Source of the DNA: an uncultured Ruminococcus sp.
GTDB taxonomy: Bacteria; Bacillota; Clostridia; Oscillospirales; Acutalibacteraceae
Reading direction: 5' to 3'
Assembly: GCA_902785425.1 (NCBI GenBank)
Contig: CACZYP010000015.1
Span: 62,001 to 126,000 of the forward strand
DNA: 64,000 nt
The number at the start of each line of letters is the position of its first letter. Position 1 is the stretch's first letter. This document shows, one piece after another, positions 1 to 7,957 of the stretch. The translations under genes and the position numbers were made by a program. The notes beneath the pieces are model-generated. The model searched no databases. It worked only from the letters and a program-made list of their open reading frames with translations, and was not told the DNA's origin.

Positions 1-477
1 CTTTACAAGCAAAGCGCCTCTGCCTTGTATACCGTAAGCGCCTGCCTTATCCATAGGCTCGCCGGTCATGATGTACTCCTTTATATCACTATCTGAAAGA
101 TGGAAAAACTCTACCTCGGTAGTCTCTGAAAAGCTGATGTTCTGACCTTTGTAAAAAACACTGCAGCCAGTGATGACCTTATGTGTTCTGCCCGACAAAA
201 GCTTCAGCATCTCAAAAGCCTGCTCTTCGTTTTCGGGCTTTCCGAGCATCATGTCGTCAATAAATACTCCCGTATCGCAGCCGATTATAACATCGGAAAC
301 GGGGCGCTTTTCGGCAATAGCTCTTGATTTTTTCAGCGCAAGATATTCGGGATACTGTTCAAGCTCTATAGCCTTTCTTACAGTTTCGTCTATATCGGCG
401 GGAATTATCTCAAACTCATCATAAATAAGCTTCAAAAGCTCACGTCTTCTCGGCGATGCCGATGCAAGTATTACCAT
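1..477 (-). CDS. maf: Maf-family nucleoside triphosphate pyrophosphatase (3' end outside window)
   Basis: Maf proteins hydrolyse non-canonical or modified nucleoside triphosphates to the monophosphate and are linked to septum control. The visible 159 codons start with the family hallmark ASASPRR at residues 5-11. They continue with the conserved GCDTGV block (usual form GADT) and end inside the QGRGALLV block, so only the C-terminal part is missing, beyond position 1. The ATG at 477 is preceded by an AGGAGAT ribosome site about 8 bases upstream. No neighbour on the same strand lies within 5 kb upstream, so the gene probably has its own promoter in the AT-rich stretch 520-600. Family assignment is by motif and is firm; the substrate is not readable from sequence. 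Confidence 0.9.
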   Translation of the reverse strand, partial: MVILASASPRRRELLKLIYDEFEIIPADIDETVRKAIELEQYPEYLALKKSRAIAEKRPVSDVIIGCDTGVFIDDMMLGKPENEEQAFEMLKLLSGRTHKVITGCSVFYKGQNISFSETTEVEFFHLSDSDIKEYIMTGEPMDKAGAYGIQGRGALLVK

Positions 478-599
478 AACCTTATATCTCCTTTATTAAA
501 AGTGCAGGATAAAACCTCGCAGCTAAATGATCAGGCACGAAGTTCTTCTGCATTGCACTAAAAAACTCTTTACTATATTTTACTACAGAGCATACACTA

Positions 600-617
600 T
601 TTCAAGAAAACTTGAAA
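600..617. promoter_or_regulatory. Inverted repeat TTTCAAG-4-CTTGAAA upstream of maf
   Basis: A perfect 7+4+7 inverted repeat lies 120 bases upstream of the maf start, next to a poly-A tract. It could be an operator, or the foot of the adjacent terminator hairpin. No regulator can be assigned. Confidence 0.3.
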
Positions 618-642
618 AAAAAAGCCCGGGCAGACGCCCGGC
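614..642 (-). terminator. Orphan minus-strand terminator
   Basis: Read on the minus strand, a GC-rich hairpin (624-642, loop about 5 bases) is followed by a run of nine T. It looks like a Rho-independent terminator, yet no minus-strand gene lies upstream before 6171. It may be the relic of a lost gene or may insulate maf from antisense transcription. Confidence 0.5.
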
Positions 643-656
643 GGCAAGCTCCGGTG

Positions 657-795
657 TTAAGGAACCACTGATTAAATCACGTCCTGCGGACTGAGCACCC
701 ATCTTGCTTGCATCTTTTTGTCATCTTGCACTCAACTCCCTTGAAATACGTCAGTATTCCAATATGGGCACTCGATTTAATCAGTGCTTCCTTAA
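657..795. mobile_element. MITE-like element, 139 bp, near-perfect terminal inverted repeats
   Basis: Both ends start with TTAAGGAA(C/G)CACTGATTAA and continue to ATC: 22 bases with one mismatch. A further block, GAGCACCCAT on the left against GAGTGCCCAT on the right, pairs after a gap. The interior has no plausible gene. A truncated inverted copy lies at 5211-5287, and a 16-base end fragment at 32895-32910, so this is a dispersed family. The TTAA termini may represent target sequence. Non-autonomous transposition is inference. Confidence 0.7.
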
Positions 796-899
796 TTTTT
801 ACAGATCATCAGGTTATCGCCGTTATTAATTATACACTAAAAAAGCGTATTAAAGTTAAAGTGCACAATAATTTTTATTCTGTTCATGAATAATGACGA

Positions 900-928
900 T
901 TGACAGATACAGTGTAATGGTGTAAAAT
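900..928 (+). promoter_or_regulatory. Sigma-A type promoter of the XRE regulator
   Basis: TTGACA (900-905), a 17-base spacer and TAAAAT (923-928) form a near-consensus promoter about 57 bases upstream of the regulator start. The -10 box lies inside the palindrome at 917-936. Confidence 0.75.
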
Positions 929-936
929 TACACCAT
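917..936. promoter_or_regulatory. Perfect 9+2+9 palindrome over the -10 box (probable operator)
   Basis: ATGGTGTAA-AA-TTACACCAT is a perfect dyad covering the -10 hexamer of the promoter at 900-928. A dimeric helix-turn-helix repressor bound there would block RNA polymerase. The gene just downstream encodes such a regulator, so autorepression is the simplest reading. Confidence 0.6.
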
Positions 937-984
937 AGGCAAAATTCAATGAATTGTCCTATATTTCAGATCAGGGTGATATTT

Positions 985-1416
985 ATGAAAAGAGAGGAAT
1001 TCATAAAAGCCTGTGACAGCAACTTAAAGGCAGTAAGAACGGAGTATTCCTTTAATCAGGAAAAAATGGCTTACATTCTCGGGATCTCGAAAAAAACTCT
1101 TGTTGAGATAGAAAAAGGACGCTCATCGCTCAGATGGTCGGGCAGTGTTACACTTTGCGCCGTGTTTTCACAAAGCAGCGTTATTTGCGAGATATTCAAA
1201 GACCCCGAAGAGCTTATCCGTGCGATCGCCTTTGACGGCAGCGAACCTGCCTATCGTCACGCAAATACAACTCGAATATGGTGGCACACCATTTTGGAAA
1301 AAAACGGATATGTCATCGAGCAGAATATCGTGTCGCAGCATTACAGACTTGTAGCGCCCGATAACAGTATTCTTGCATCATCTTTTGACCTTGATGAATT
1401 GACAAAATTAATTTAA
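985..1416 (+). CDS. XRE/Cro-type helix-turn-helix transcriptional regulator
   Basis: This is a 143-residue cytoplasmic DNA-binding protein. Residues 1-60 carry a Cro/C1-type helix-turn-helix (QEKMAYILGISKKTLVEIE, with the SKKTL recognition segment and a typical IEKG turn). The remainder shows no domain I recognise. I chose the ATG at 985 over the upstream in-frame ATG at 949 because it has the better ribosome site (AGGGTGAT, 7 bases away) and starts right at the domain. The gene ends 12 bases before the large membrane protein, so the two are almost certainly co-transcribed. The palindrome over the promoter suggests it represses its own operon. The effector is unknown. Confidence 0.8.
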   Translation: MKREEFIKACDSNLKAVRTEYSFNQEKMAYILGISKKTLVEIEKGRSSLRWSGSVTLCAVFSQSSVICEIFKDPEELIRAIAFDGSEPAYRHANTTRIWWHTILEKNGYVIEQNIVSQHYRLVAPDNSILASSFDLDELTKLI

Positions 1417-1428
1417 AGGGGGATCTTT

Positions 1429-4400
1429 ATGGGATTTATCGTATTTCTGTTGTGTATTGCGGTATCAGTTCTTATTATAAACACCGTAACACTTCATAAC
1501 TACCACAAAAAACATGAAGAAGAGCTTCATAATCTTCGAGTATACTCAAAAGACCTTAATGATAAACTGTCTTTTCTCTATAGCATCGTAAAAGATGCCG
1601 ATATGGTACCCGGTGTAAAACCGAGTGCAAATAATAATGTCCGCCAAGAAGAAAAGAAAACGGGCGTTGATCTTACAAAAACTGCTGCCGAACAGCAAAA
1701 AGGCGAAACATCATCGGCTCGGAAGATCGAAAGCCCTGTCAGTTCGGCGTCTCGTCCGATGCCTAAGTCGGTAAGAACATCTGAGCTGACAGTTAAGCCC
1801 GTTCACCCGACAAATATGCCGCAGCATACTTTTGCAGCAGCACAAACTCAGCCTGCTCAGGTTTCGGCTCAGCGTACGGCTCAGCCTGTTACTCCGGCAG
1901 CTCGGCCGCAGCAGACTTTCGCAGCAACACAAACTCAGCCTGCTCAGGTTTCGGCTCAGCATACAGCTCAGCCTGTTACTCCGGCAGCTCAGCCTGTTAC
2001 TCTGGCAGCTCAGCCGCAGCAGGCTTTCGCAGCAGCACAAACTCAGACTGCGCAGCCTTCGGCTCAGAATAACTCTCAGCCTGTCCGCACGGCATTCCGG
2101 CAGCAAGCTTATCAGGCACAACCTGACCGTCCTGCCCCTGTCATCAAGAAAAAGCCTCACATCGAAGAATGGCTCGGCGCAAGACTTTTCAATATTGCCG
2201 CTTCGCTGCTTATCTTTATAGGACTCATCCTGTTCTGCACGCTGAGTACAGAAGTAGTAACAAACAATATGAAAATGGGCGCAATGTTTGCGGTAAGCGG
2301 CGGCTTTATCGCAGTAGGTGCTTTTCTTTCCCGTAAAGACCGCTCTATATTCCCTTTGGGAATGCTCGGCACGGGCTTCGGTTCGTTCTTTATATCAATA
2401 CTTCTCTCACACATTTATTTCCACTCACTTAATGATATAGCGGCATTCGGACTTATTCTCGTATGGTCTGCATTTGCGCTTTACCTTTCCAGAAGACTTG
2501 ATTCCGTTATGCTCAGCGTAACAGCGCACATAGGCACAGCCATCTCGATCTGCTTTGCTTATTCGATGGGCTTCACACCCGAAAAGGTCATCATTCTTAC
2601 TATCTACCAGTTTGCGGCGATCGCCGTTATCATTATAGGCAACATCTTCTGCTGCCGCAAAACTTACCGCTTCGGCCTTATCATGACGCAGTGTCTGCTT
2701 GTTTATACTTCCATAGCAATGAGCGTTGCGTTCAGCCAGAAATTCATTATGCCCGGTTCGATATCCGTTGCTGCGGCTATTGTGATCTATACTGTGCAGT
2801 TCCTTGCTATCTCGTTCGTATCATATCTCGTTTCTACAAGCGCTGCGGCTCTTGAAAAAGAAAACAACACCAAGCTTGGAACTCTTGCTGTTATCATTCA
2901 TTTATTGAACAAGATCTTCTGGATTGCAGGTACTCTTTCTACCGTCGCATTCATCACTCATTATATATGCAGAAACGCATACCATACAGATGTTCTTATC
3001 CCCACAACGATCGCTGTCACCGCAGCATTACTGCTGCACCTTTGTCTGACTGTTTTTATGGAAGAGAAACTCAGCTTCAGCGCAGGGCTGTCTACGCTTT
3101 CAATGTGGTTTATCTCATCGACCATAGTTATCACTCTTATGGTAGGCGCACAAAATGTAGGTGCTCCGTTCCTGTTTATATATGCACTGATCCTCATCGG
3201 TATATTTAAGCTTACCAAAAACACAGGCGTTGATTATATTGCTACTTTAGTTCTTATTATCGAAGCTGCATATATGTGCTTCTACGGCTACTTCAAGCTG
3301 GAAAATGTATGGATAAGCATTCCCTATATGGTGGCTATTGGCGCTGTGCTTCTGCTTTTGTGGTTCGTTCAGGACGGCAAGCACAAGCAGAACTACTTCA
3401 AGTACATGAAGATTGCGGAATATCTCTGGATAAGCGCATCGATAATCCCGATAAACGCAAGTCAGTACAGCGATATCTCCGTACCGCTCATCGTAAGCGA
3501 ATTTGCTCTTATGAACATCATCTGCTACTTTATCAAGTTCGGTTCGGAAAACGAGCCTGAGCTCAGAATGGTAGTAAAAGCAGAATCTCTGCTCACTGTA
3601 TATATCGGTATATTCATTCTTTCGTATGAGTATATAAATACTCTCGGAAACAACAACATTATAAAAGCAGTATTCTGCGTAATGCTGTTTGTCCTTACCC
3701 TGATACAGTGTTATGAGTTTATCAGAACGAATATAAACCTGTTCCAGGCTATAGCAGCCGCAACCGCAGCAGGATATTTCACATTCCTTGCAATAGGTTT
3801 TCAGGAATACTTCAAACCGTTTGAATACTTTGCAAGCACTCTTAAGTGTATGCCGTTCTTCTTCCTCTTCTCTGTGATCCTCATCGGTATATACTTAATA
3901 AACAAAAACCGCAACCTTACGATATACATATGGCCGGCACTTCTGATCGATATGCTGTTTATGGGCTTTTCAGGCTACCGTTTACTCATATCAGAAGCAT
4001 ATACAAATTCTACCCATTATCTCAACATCGGTCTGCATATCGTTCTGACAGGCGTTGCCCTCGCACATGCTGCGGCGGTTCTCGGTCTGACTTTCCTGTT
4101 AAGTGATGATACCGTAATAACCGAAAAAATAAAGAACAGTGATTTCCAGCGTTACGTATCTTTCCTTTGGATAAACCTCGCATTCCCGATGATCGCATTC
4201 AATTACCTTAACAAAACAGGCCTTAACGACTACAAGTGGGTAGTCGCAATGATGATACTCACAGCAGTAAATACAGCTGTATTTGCTCTGAATTATCAGG
4301 GTGAATTCCACTCGACTTTCAATTATGTGGTTCGTATAGTTTCCGCCGTTGTTTTCTATATGGCTCTTCCTTCTATCTCGGATTCACATAACAGCATACC

Positions 4401-5106
4401 CAGATATGCCGCTTCGGTCGTACTCATGCTTTTCTGTGCAGCGCTTTTCTTCGTAAAATCGAAGGAGATACTCAAACACGACCCCTCGCTGATGCATCAG
4501 CTTTATGTAGGAATAAACTCCACGATATTCGTAAACATAGCATGCAGCGGACTTTCAAGCGAATATGATTTTGCATACATATTCAGTATAGTCACAATGA
4601 TAGCGGCTCTCGTCTGCATTATCGTAGGCTTTGCCGCAAAAGCTAAAGGGATCCGTATTTACGGACTTGTCGTTATCATGCTCTGCATAATCAAGCTCGT
4701 AACTATCGACATAAGCGGCGCAGACTCGCTCGCACGAGTAATGTCGTTTATTGTAGGCGGTATCATCTGCTTTATCATCAGCGGAATTTACAACCGAATG
4801 GAAAAGCACTTCAAAGCTCAGGAACAGGAAGCTGTTCCCGTTATGCAGGCTGTATCGGCAAACGGCGCTCCGGTAAGTGCAGTATCCGCACCTATCGATA
4901 CATCTGTAACAACTGCCGTCAATGCACCGGTTGAAAACACAATGCAGGCTTCCCCCGAAAATCAGCTGCCTGTTACAGAAACCCCTGCCGAAACAGCACA
5001 GGAAAATATTCCGGAAACGACTGCAAAAACAGACGCTCCTGCAAAACAAGATAATACTCCGACCGAAAATACAGACAACACGGACAATAACAGTGACGCT
5101 CAATAA
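1429..5106 (+). CDS. Large polytopic membrane protein, DUF2339-type
   Basis: The protein has 1225 residues: an N-terminal signal-anchor helix (2-22), a Gln/Ala/Pro/Thr-rich low-complexity region (about 110-235) and the motif EEWLGARLFNIAASLLIFIG. About 25 nearly continuous membrane helices follow (245-1150), then an Ala/Thr/Glu-rich cytoplasmic or extracellular tail. The EEWLG...N..G motif followed by serial helices is characteristic of DUF2339 predicted membrane proteins, whose function is unknown. The low-complexity region contains degenerate tandem units of about 30 residues (QPAQVSAQ..AQPVTPAA...), mirrored in the DNA at 1820-2110. The ribosome site is AAAGGGGGAT. It is the second gene after the XRE regulator and presumably its regulatory target. 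Confidence 0.75.
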   Translation: MGFIVFLLCIAVSVLIINTVTLHNYHKKHEEELHNLRVYSKDLNDKLSFLYSIVKDADMVPGVKPSANNNVRQEEKKTGVDLTKTAAEQQKGETSSARKIESPVSSASRPMPKSVRTSELTVKPVHPTNMPQHTFAAAQTQPAQVSAQRTAQPVTPAARPQQTFAATQTQPAQVSAQHTAQPVTPAAQPVTLAAQPQQAFAAAQTQTAQPSAQNNSQPVRTAFRQQAYQAQPDRPAPVIKKKPHIEEWLGARLFNIAASLLIFIGLILFCTLSTEVVTNNMKMGAMFAVSGGFIAVGAFLSRKDRSIFPLGMLGTGFGSFFISILLSHIYFHSLNDIAAFGLILVWSAFALYLSRRLDSVMLSVTAHIGTAISICFAYSMGFTPEKVIILTIYQFAAIAVIIIGNIFCCRKTYRFGLIMTQCLLVYTSIAMSVAFSQKFIMPGSISVAAAIVIYTVQFLAISFVSYLVSTSAAALEKENNTKLGTLAVIIHLLNKIFWIAGTLSTVAFITHYICRNAYHTDVLIPTTIAVTAALLLHLCLTVFMEEKLSFSAGLSTLSMWFISSTIVITLMVGAQNVGAPFLFIYALILIGIFKLTKNTGVDYIATLVLIIEAAYMCFYGYFKLENVWISIPYMVAIGAVLLLLWFVQDGKHKQNYFKYMKIAEYLWISASIIPINASQYSDISVPLIVSEFALMNIICYFIKFGSENEPELRMVVKAESLLTVYIGIFILSYEYINTLGNNNIIKAVFCVMLFVLTLIQCYEFIRTNINLFQAIAAATAAGYFTFLAIGFQEYFKPFEYFASTLKCMPFFFLFSVILIGIYLINKNRNLTIYIWPALLIDMLFMGFSGYRLLISEAYTNSTHYLNIGLHIVLTGVALAHAAAVLGLTFLLSDDTVITEKIKNSDFQRYVSFLWINLAFPMIAFNYLNKTGLNDYKWVVAMMILTAVNTAVFALNYQGEFHSTFNYVVRIVSAVVFYMALPSISDSHNSIPRYAASVVLMLFCAALFFVKSKEILKHDPSLMHQLYVGINSTIFVNIACSGLSSEYDFAYIFSIVTMIAALVCIIVGFAAKAKGIRIYGLVVIMLCIIKLVTIDISGADSLARVMSFIVGGIICFIISGIYNRMEKHFKAQEQEAVPVMQAVSANGAPVSAVSAPIDTSVTTAVNAPVENTMQASPENQLPVTETPAETAQENIPETTAKTDAPAKQDNTPTENTDNTDNNSDAQ
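1820..2110 (+). repeat. Degenerate tandem repeats in the DUF2339 gene
   Basis: Units of about 90 bases, plus shorter sub-units around CAGCCTGTTACTCCGGCAGCT, recur in frame. They encode the Gln/Ala/Pro/Thr-rich linker. This kind of tract can change length by slippage. Confidence 0.7.
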
Positions 5107-5132
5107 ATGATGAGTAGTTTGGAGGTATAGTT

Positions 5133-5210
5133 ATGAAAAAGATAGTTGATTCTTCGTTTTCCCCATAGCAGCAACCGCAGCAGTTTATACTGTTATGCTT
5201 AGGAACTTTT
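5133..5210 (+). pseudogene. Remnant of a small secreted or membrane protein gene, broken by a MITE fragment
   Basis: A strong ribosome site (GGAGG) precedes the ATG at 5133 (MKKIVDSSF...), but the frame stops after 11 codons. Shifting frame near 5155 extends a hydrophobic, signal-peptide-like stretch (FFVFPIAATAAVYTVML). The sequence then runs into the truncated MITE copy at 5211. This looks like a gene start decayed by a frameshift and an insertion; the original product cannot be identified. Confidence 0.4.
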
Positions 5211-5287
5211 GAGTTCAATTTGACCAAAAGATGCAAGCAAGATGGGTGCTCCGTCCGCAGGACGTGATTTATTCAGTGGTTCCTTAA
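5211..5287. mobile_element. Truncated inverted copy of the MITE-like element
   Basis: This segment is the reverse complement of the left half of the element at 657-795. It contains the GATGCAAGCAAGATGGGTGC and GTCCGCAGGACGTGATT blocks and ends in the terminal CAGTGGTTCCTTAA. The other terminus is missing. Confidence 0.7.
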
Positions 5288-5301
5288 AATCAATTGAAAA
5301 C

Positions 5302-5340
5302 AGGGGAGATCGCTTTGAACGATCTCCTCTTGTTTTTTTA
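5302..5340 (+). terminator. Rho-independent terminator
   Basis: A GGGGAGATCG / CGATCTCCTCT stem with a 7-base loop is followed by a T-rich run. It closes the XRE-DUF2339 transcription unit (with the remnant gene) and separates it from the PAQR promoter at 5348. Confidence 0.75.
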
Positions 5341-5347
5341 TTTTACA

Positions 5348-5376
5348 TTGAAATTTCGCCGAAGAAATGATATAAT
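5348..5376 (+). promoter_or_regulatory. Promoter of the PAQR protein gene
   Basis: TTGAAA (5348-5353), a 17-base spacer and a perfect TATAAT (5371-5376) lie 37 bases before the start codon at 5413. Confidence 0.75.
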
Positions 5377-5412
5377 ATTTTTGATGATTTGTTATCAGGA
5401 AGGTGTGAAAAC

Positions 5413-6117
5413 ATGAGTAAAAACATTGATCTTTCAAAAGAATCCCCGGTAAAAAAAGAAAAGATCCCGATACCCGACTACACTAAGGGCGAAGAGATCT
5501 TCAATATGGTCAGCCATATCGTAGGCGGTGCAATGGGTATCGCTGTTGCGGTGCTGTGCATCGTTTTTGCGGCAAAAAAAGGGAATCCCTACAGCGTTGT
5601 GAGCGCTGCGATATTCGGCTCTATGATGATAATCCTTTACAGCATGTCGAGCATTTATCACGGACTTTCGCCGAACCTTACGAAAGCAAAAAAGGTCTTT
5701 CGTGTTCTCGACCACTGTACGATATTTTTCCTGATAGCAGGAACATACACGCCTATCGCACTCTGCACGCTCAGAGAATATAACACGGCTCTCGGCTGGA
5801 CATACTTCGGAATAGTGTGGGGGCTTGCGATACTCGGAGTAACGCTCACGGCGGTGAACCTTGAAAAATTCAAGGTTCTGGGCATGATATTCTACATTGC
5901 CCTCGGCTGGTGCATACTTCCTGTTCTGCCTAAACTTATTTCGATAATGGGCAAGGGCGGCGTAGCTTTTCTGTTCTTAGGCGGCATCAGCTACACCATA
6001 GGCGCAGTATTGTACGGCGTAGGGAAGAAGAAGCGCTATATGCACTCGGTGTTCCATATTTTCATAGTTATCGGAAGTTTACTTCATTTCTTCTGCATAC
6101 TGTTTTATGTTCTTTAA
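5413..6117 (+). CDS. Hemolysin III / PAQR family membrane protein
   Basis: The protein has 234 residues: a basic cytoplasmic N-terminus, then seven predicted membrane helices. Family landmarks are the early EEIFNMVSHIVGG segment, S-S-IYHG in helix 2 to 3, LDHCTIFFLIAGTYTP, and a C-terminal HSVFHIFIVIGSLLHF. The conserved Ser, Asp and His residues are those proposed to bind metal in the PAQR/CREST superfamily. Bacterial members are annotated as hemolysin III or TrhA (membrane energetics), but the biochemical role is uncertain. The ATG at 5413 has an AGGAAGGTG ribosome site; a TTG 24 bases upstream is less likely. It is monocistronic, between its own promoter and terminator. Confidence 0.85.
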   Translation: MSKNIDLSKESPVKKEKIPIPDYTKGEEIFNMVSHIVGGAMGIAVAVLCIVFAAKKGNPYSVVSAAIFGSMMIILYSMSSIYHGLSPNLTKAKKVFRVLDHCTIFFLIAGTYTPIALCTLREYNTALGWTYFGIVWGLAILGVTLTAVNLEKFKVLGMIFYIALGWCILPVLPKLISIMGKGGVAFLFLGGISYTIGAVLYGVGKKKRYMHSVFHIFIVIGSLLHFFCILFYVL

Positions 6118-6121
6118 AAAC

Positions 6122-6164
6122 GCATCCCGTAAGCGGTCACATTACGCTTACGGGATCTTTTTAT
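6122..6164. terminator. Strong terminator after the PAQR gene
   Basis: A perfect 12-bp stem (ATCCCGTAAGCG / CGCTTACGGGAT) begins 7 bases after the stop codon and is followed by CTTTTTATTT. It lies between convergent genes. Confidence 0.8.
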
Positions 6165-6170
6165 TTGTTC

Positions 6171-6518
6171 TTATCTATTTGCCAACCAACAAACCGCAGA
6201 AAAAATCTCAATATTTTTTTTCTCATCAAAATAAGGATATTTCTTTTTACATTCTTTCACATACTCTCCGATTTCTTGCTGTGCTTCATCACTTTTGGGT
6301 AAAAACGGTGTTTTGTATTTTTCCGCTATAATATCTGCATATTTAACACAATAAGTCCCGAACTCCTTTTTTATGTAAAGTTCTGTTTCTTTGATCGTTT
6401 CTTCTGTTATATCGGGAAACCTTGTTTTTATACGATCCCGTATTTTTACGGTATTACTGCCAAACAGATCATATGAATCAAATAAGTCATTTATATTTTC
6501 TAAAATTTCTTTATTCAT
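6171..6518 (-). CDS. Unknown 115-residue protein
   Basis: I do not recognise this family. It is a charged, soluble, probably all-helical protein rich in Lys, Glu and Ile, with no signal peptide, membrane helix or cysteine motif. Its ATG follows a good GGGAGAT ribosome site. It is the last gene of a three-gene minus-strand group with the methyltransferase and the nucleotidyltransferase-fold protein (54-base gap to the former). The region is more AT-rich than the housekeeping genes around it, which suggests accessory DNA. Confidence 0.6.
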   Translation of the reverse strand: MNKEILENINDLFDSYDLFGSNTVKIRDRIKTRFPDITEETIKETELYIKKEFGTYCVKYADIIAEKYKTPFLPKSDEAQQEIGEYVKECKKKYPYFDEKKNIEIFSAVCWLANR

Positions 6519-6572
6519 ATAAGTTATCTCCCTATATCCGTAAAACGATCATCGGAAATTCATTTTCATAAA

Positions 6573-7385
6573 TCATTTCCTGCCAACGACCATAAAGTGA
6601 GGGCTCATGCCCATAATAGTCTCTTCATGTTCTGTTGCATTGATCAATTCAAGAAGTCTGTTCCTGCTGTTTGTGTCCTGCCATTTTTCTTCAAGCTTCG
6701 GAACTATCCACACGCAGCCCTCAACGGCATGCTGATCCACAAACTCAAAGCCGCCGTTCTGAATTTCTTCCCTCAATCCGTCAACCGTATGGAAATAGGC
6801 ATTCGCTATAAAGTACGGATATTCTTTCGGGCGGTTGTGGCAGCCTGTCGAGATCTCTTCACGAAGCATATTCATATAGATATCATCGTCTATATAGTCG
6901 CAGCCATTTCCGTACACAGACAATGCCCATGTGGCAGAGCTGAATTTGGAAATGCCCGCCGCTATCAGCAATCCGCCTTTTTTCAAAACACGATAAGCTT
7001 CACTCAATACCTTTTCACGATCTTCTTTGTTCTGCAAATGGTAGAGCGGCCCCATCAGCAAAACAACGTCGGCGCTCTCGTCGGGCTTATTTATCTGTCT
7101 TGCATCGCCGACCTCTGCATTGTAATGTGTTTTCATATTCTGCTTTGCATGATCGACGGCTGTCGGCGCAAGCTCTATAAGAGTTACATCATTACCCTGT
7201 TCGGCAAGCCATTCGGAGTACTTTCCTATACCGCCGCCAATATCATAAATTGTGCTTTTATTCGTTATGTAACGTGAAATGATCTCCTTTGAGCGATAAA
7301 ACTCAACAACGCCCAAACCGCTTTCAAGACGGTCTATCTCTGCGCCGTTGTTGTAAAATTCATATACTTCATTGATGTTTTCCAT
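6573..7385 (-). CDS. Class I SAM-dependent methyltransferase
   Basis: This is a soluble protein of 270 residues with a Rossmann-type SAM site: motif I YDIGGGIGKYSEWLA near residues 45-59, an acidic VTLIE end of strand 2, and DVVLLMGPLYHLQNKEDREK as motif IV. This layout matches the UbiE/COQ5-like small-molecule methyltransferases; the substrate is not readable. I chose the ATG at 7385 (AGGTG upstream). A GTG at 7394, 4 bases after the preceding stop, is an alternative. It follows the nucleotidyltransferase-fold gene with almost no gap, so the two are translated from one message. Confidence 0.8.
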   Translation of the reverse strand: MENINEVYEFYNNGAEIDRLESGLGVVEFYRSKEIISRYITNKSTIYDIGGGIGKYSEWLAEQGNDVTLIELAPTAVDHAKQNMKTHYNAEVGDARQINKPDESADVVLLMGPLYHLQNKEDREKVLSEAYRVLKKGGLLIAAGISKFSSATWALSVYGNGCDYIDDDIYMNMLREEISTGCHNRPKEYPYFIANAYFHTVDGLREEIQNGGFEFVDQHAVEGCVWIVPKLEEKWQDTNSRNRLLELINATEHEETIMGMSPHFMVVGRK

Positions 7386-7397
7386 TTTATACACCTG

Positions 7398-7871
7398 TTA
7401 TTTTCCGATTTTAATAGTATTCTCGATCAGATCTATCTTTGCTTGATCCTGCTTATTTTTCACATCTTTTCTGTAACCATCTTTAGAGGACGCTGTATAG
7501 ACTTTTAAATATTCCTCCAGCTCCAATAAATAATATCGAGTACCCGATTCCGTAATAACAGGGATATCTGAAATGTGTACTCCTGCAAACGGTTCCAGCC
7601 CTTCAATATCTGCAAATGCAATGTGAACATCATTCTTTTCAAATTCATGTTCCTCATGATCTATGAGACAATAACCTTCATCTTCCATTAACGCCATAAG
7701 TTTTGACCATTCTTCTTTTATAAACCTTTCCGGTATAAGAACATCAATATCATCAGCATTCAAGGATACGTTCAGTCTTTTTTCAAGTCCCAAAGAACCA
7801 AACAGCAATGGGGTTACCTGCAACCGATCATTCAGCTTGCGTGCAATATGCAAAAATTCCAAATACTTCAT
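7398..7871 (-). CDS. Nucleotidyltransferase-fold protein
   Basis: The 157-residue protein shows the minimal nucleotidyltransferase pattern LLFGSLGLEKRL...NADDIDVLIP (residues 22-48). That is the GS...D-x-D arrangement that coordinates metal and nucleotide in the polymerase-beta-like fold. The C-terminus carries a LLELEEYLKVY segment typical of small members. Related proteins include aminoglycoside and antitoxin-type nucleotidyltransferases, so the role cannot be fixed. A -10-like TATAAT near 7880 and an AAGGG ribosome site precede it. It heads the minus-strand group with the methyltransferase. Confidence 0.6.
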   Translation of the reverse strand: MKYLEFLHIARKLNDRLQVTPLLFGSLGLEKRLNVSLNADDIDVLIPERFIKEEWSKLMALMEDEGYCLIDHEEHEFEKNDVHIAFADIEGLEPFAGVHISDIPVITESGTRYYLLELEEYLKVYTASSKDGYRKDVKNKQDQAKIDLIENTIKIGK

Positions 7872-7894
7872 AATTACCCTTTATTATATCATAA

Positions 7895-7935
7895 AGCCAT
7901 AGTATCCCCGATAATAATTCAAAGATACTATGGCT
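7895..7935. terminator. Hairpin after gyrA
   Basis: A perfect 12-bp stem (AGCCATAGTATC / GATACTATGGCT) with a 17-base loop lies 23 bases after the gyrA stop. The T run is poor, so it may be a weak terminator or an RNA end-protecting hairpin. Confidence 0.55.
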
Positions 7936-7957
7936 CATTACGTTAATAAATAATCAA

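Noticed and set aside
1711..2160. 149-codon Leu/Arg/Ser-rich frame on the minus strand opposite the DUF2339 gene
   Set aside because: It is the antisense of the Gln/Ala/Pro tandem repeat, has no ribosome site and no protein character.
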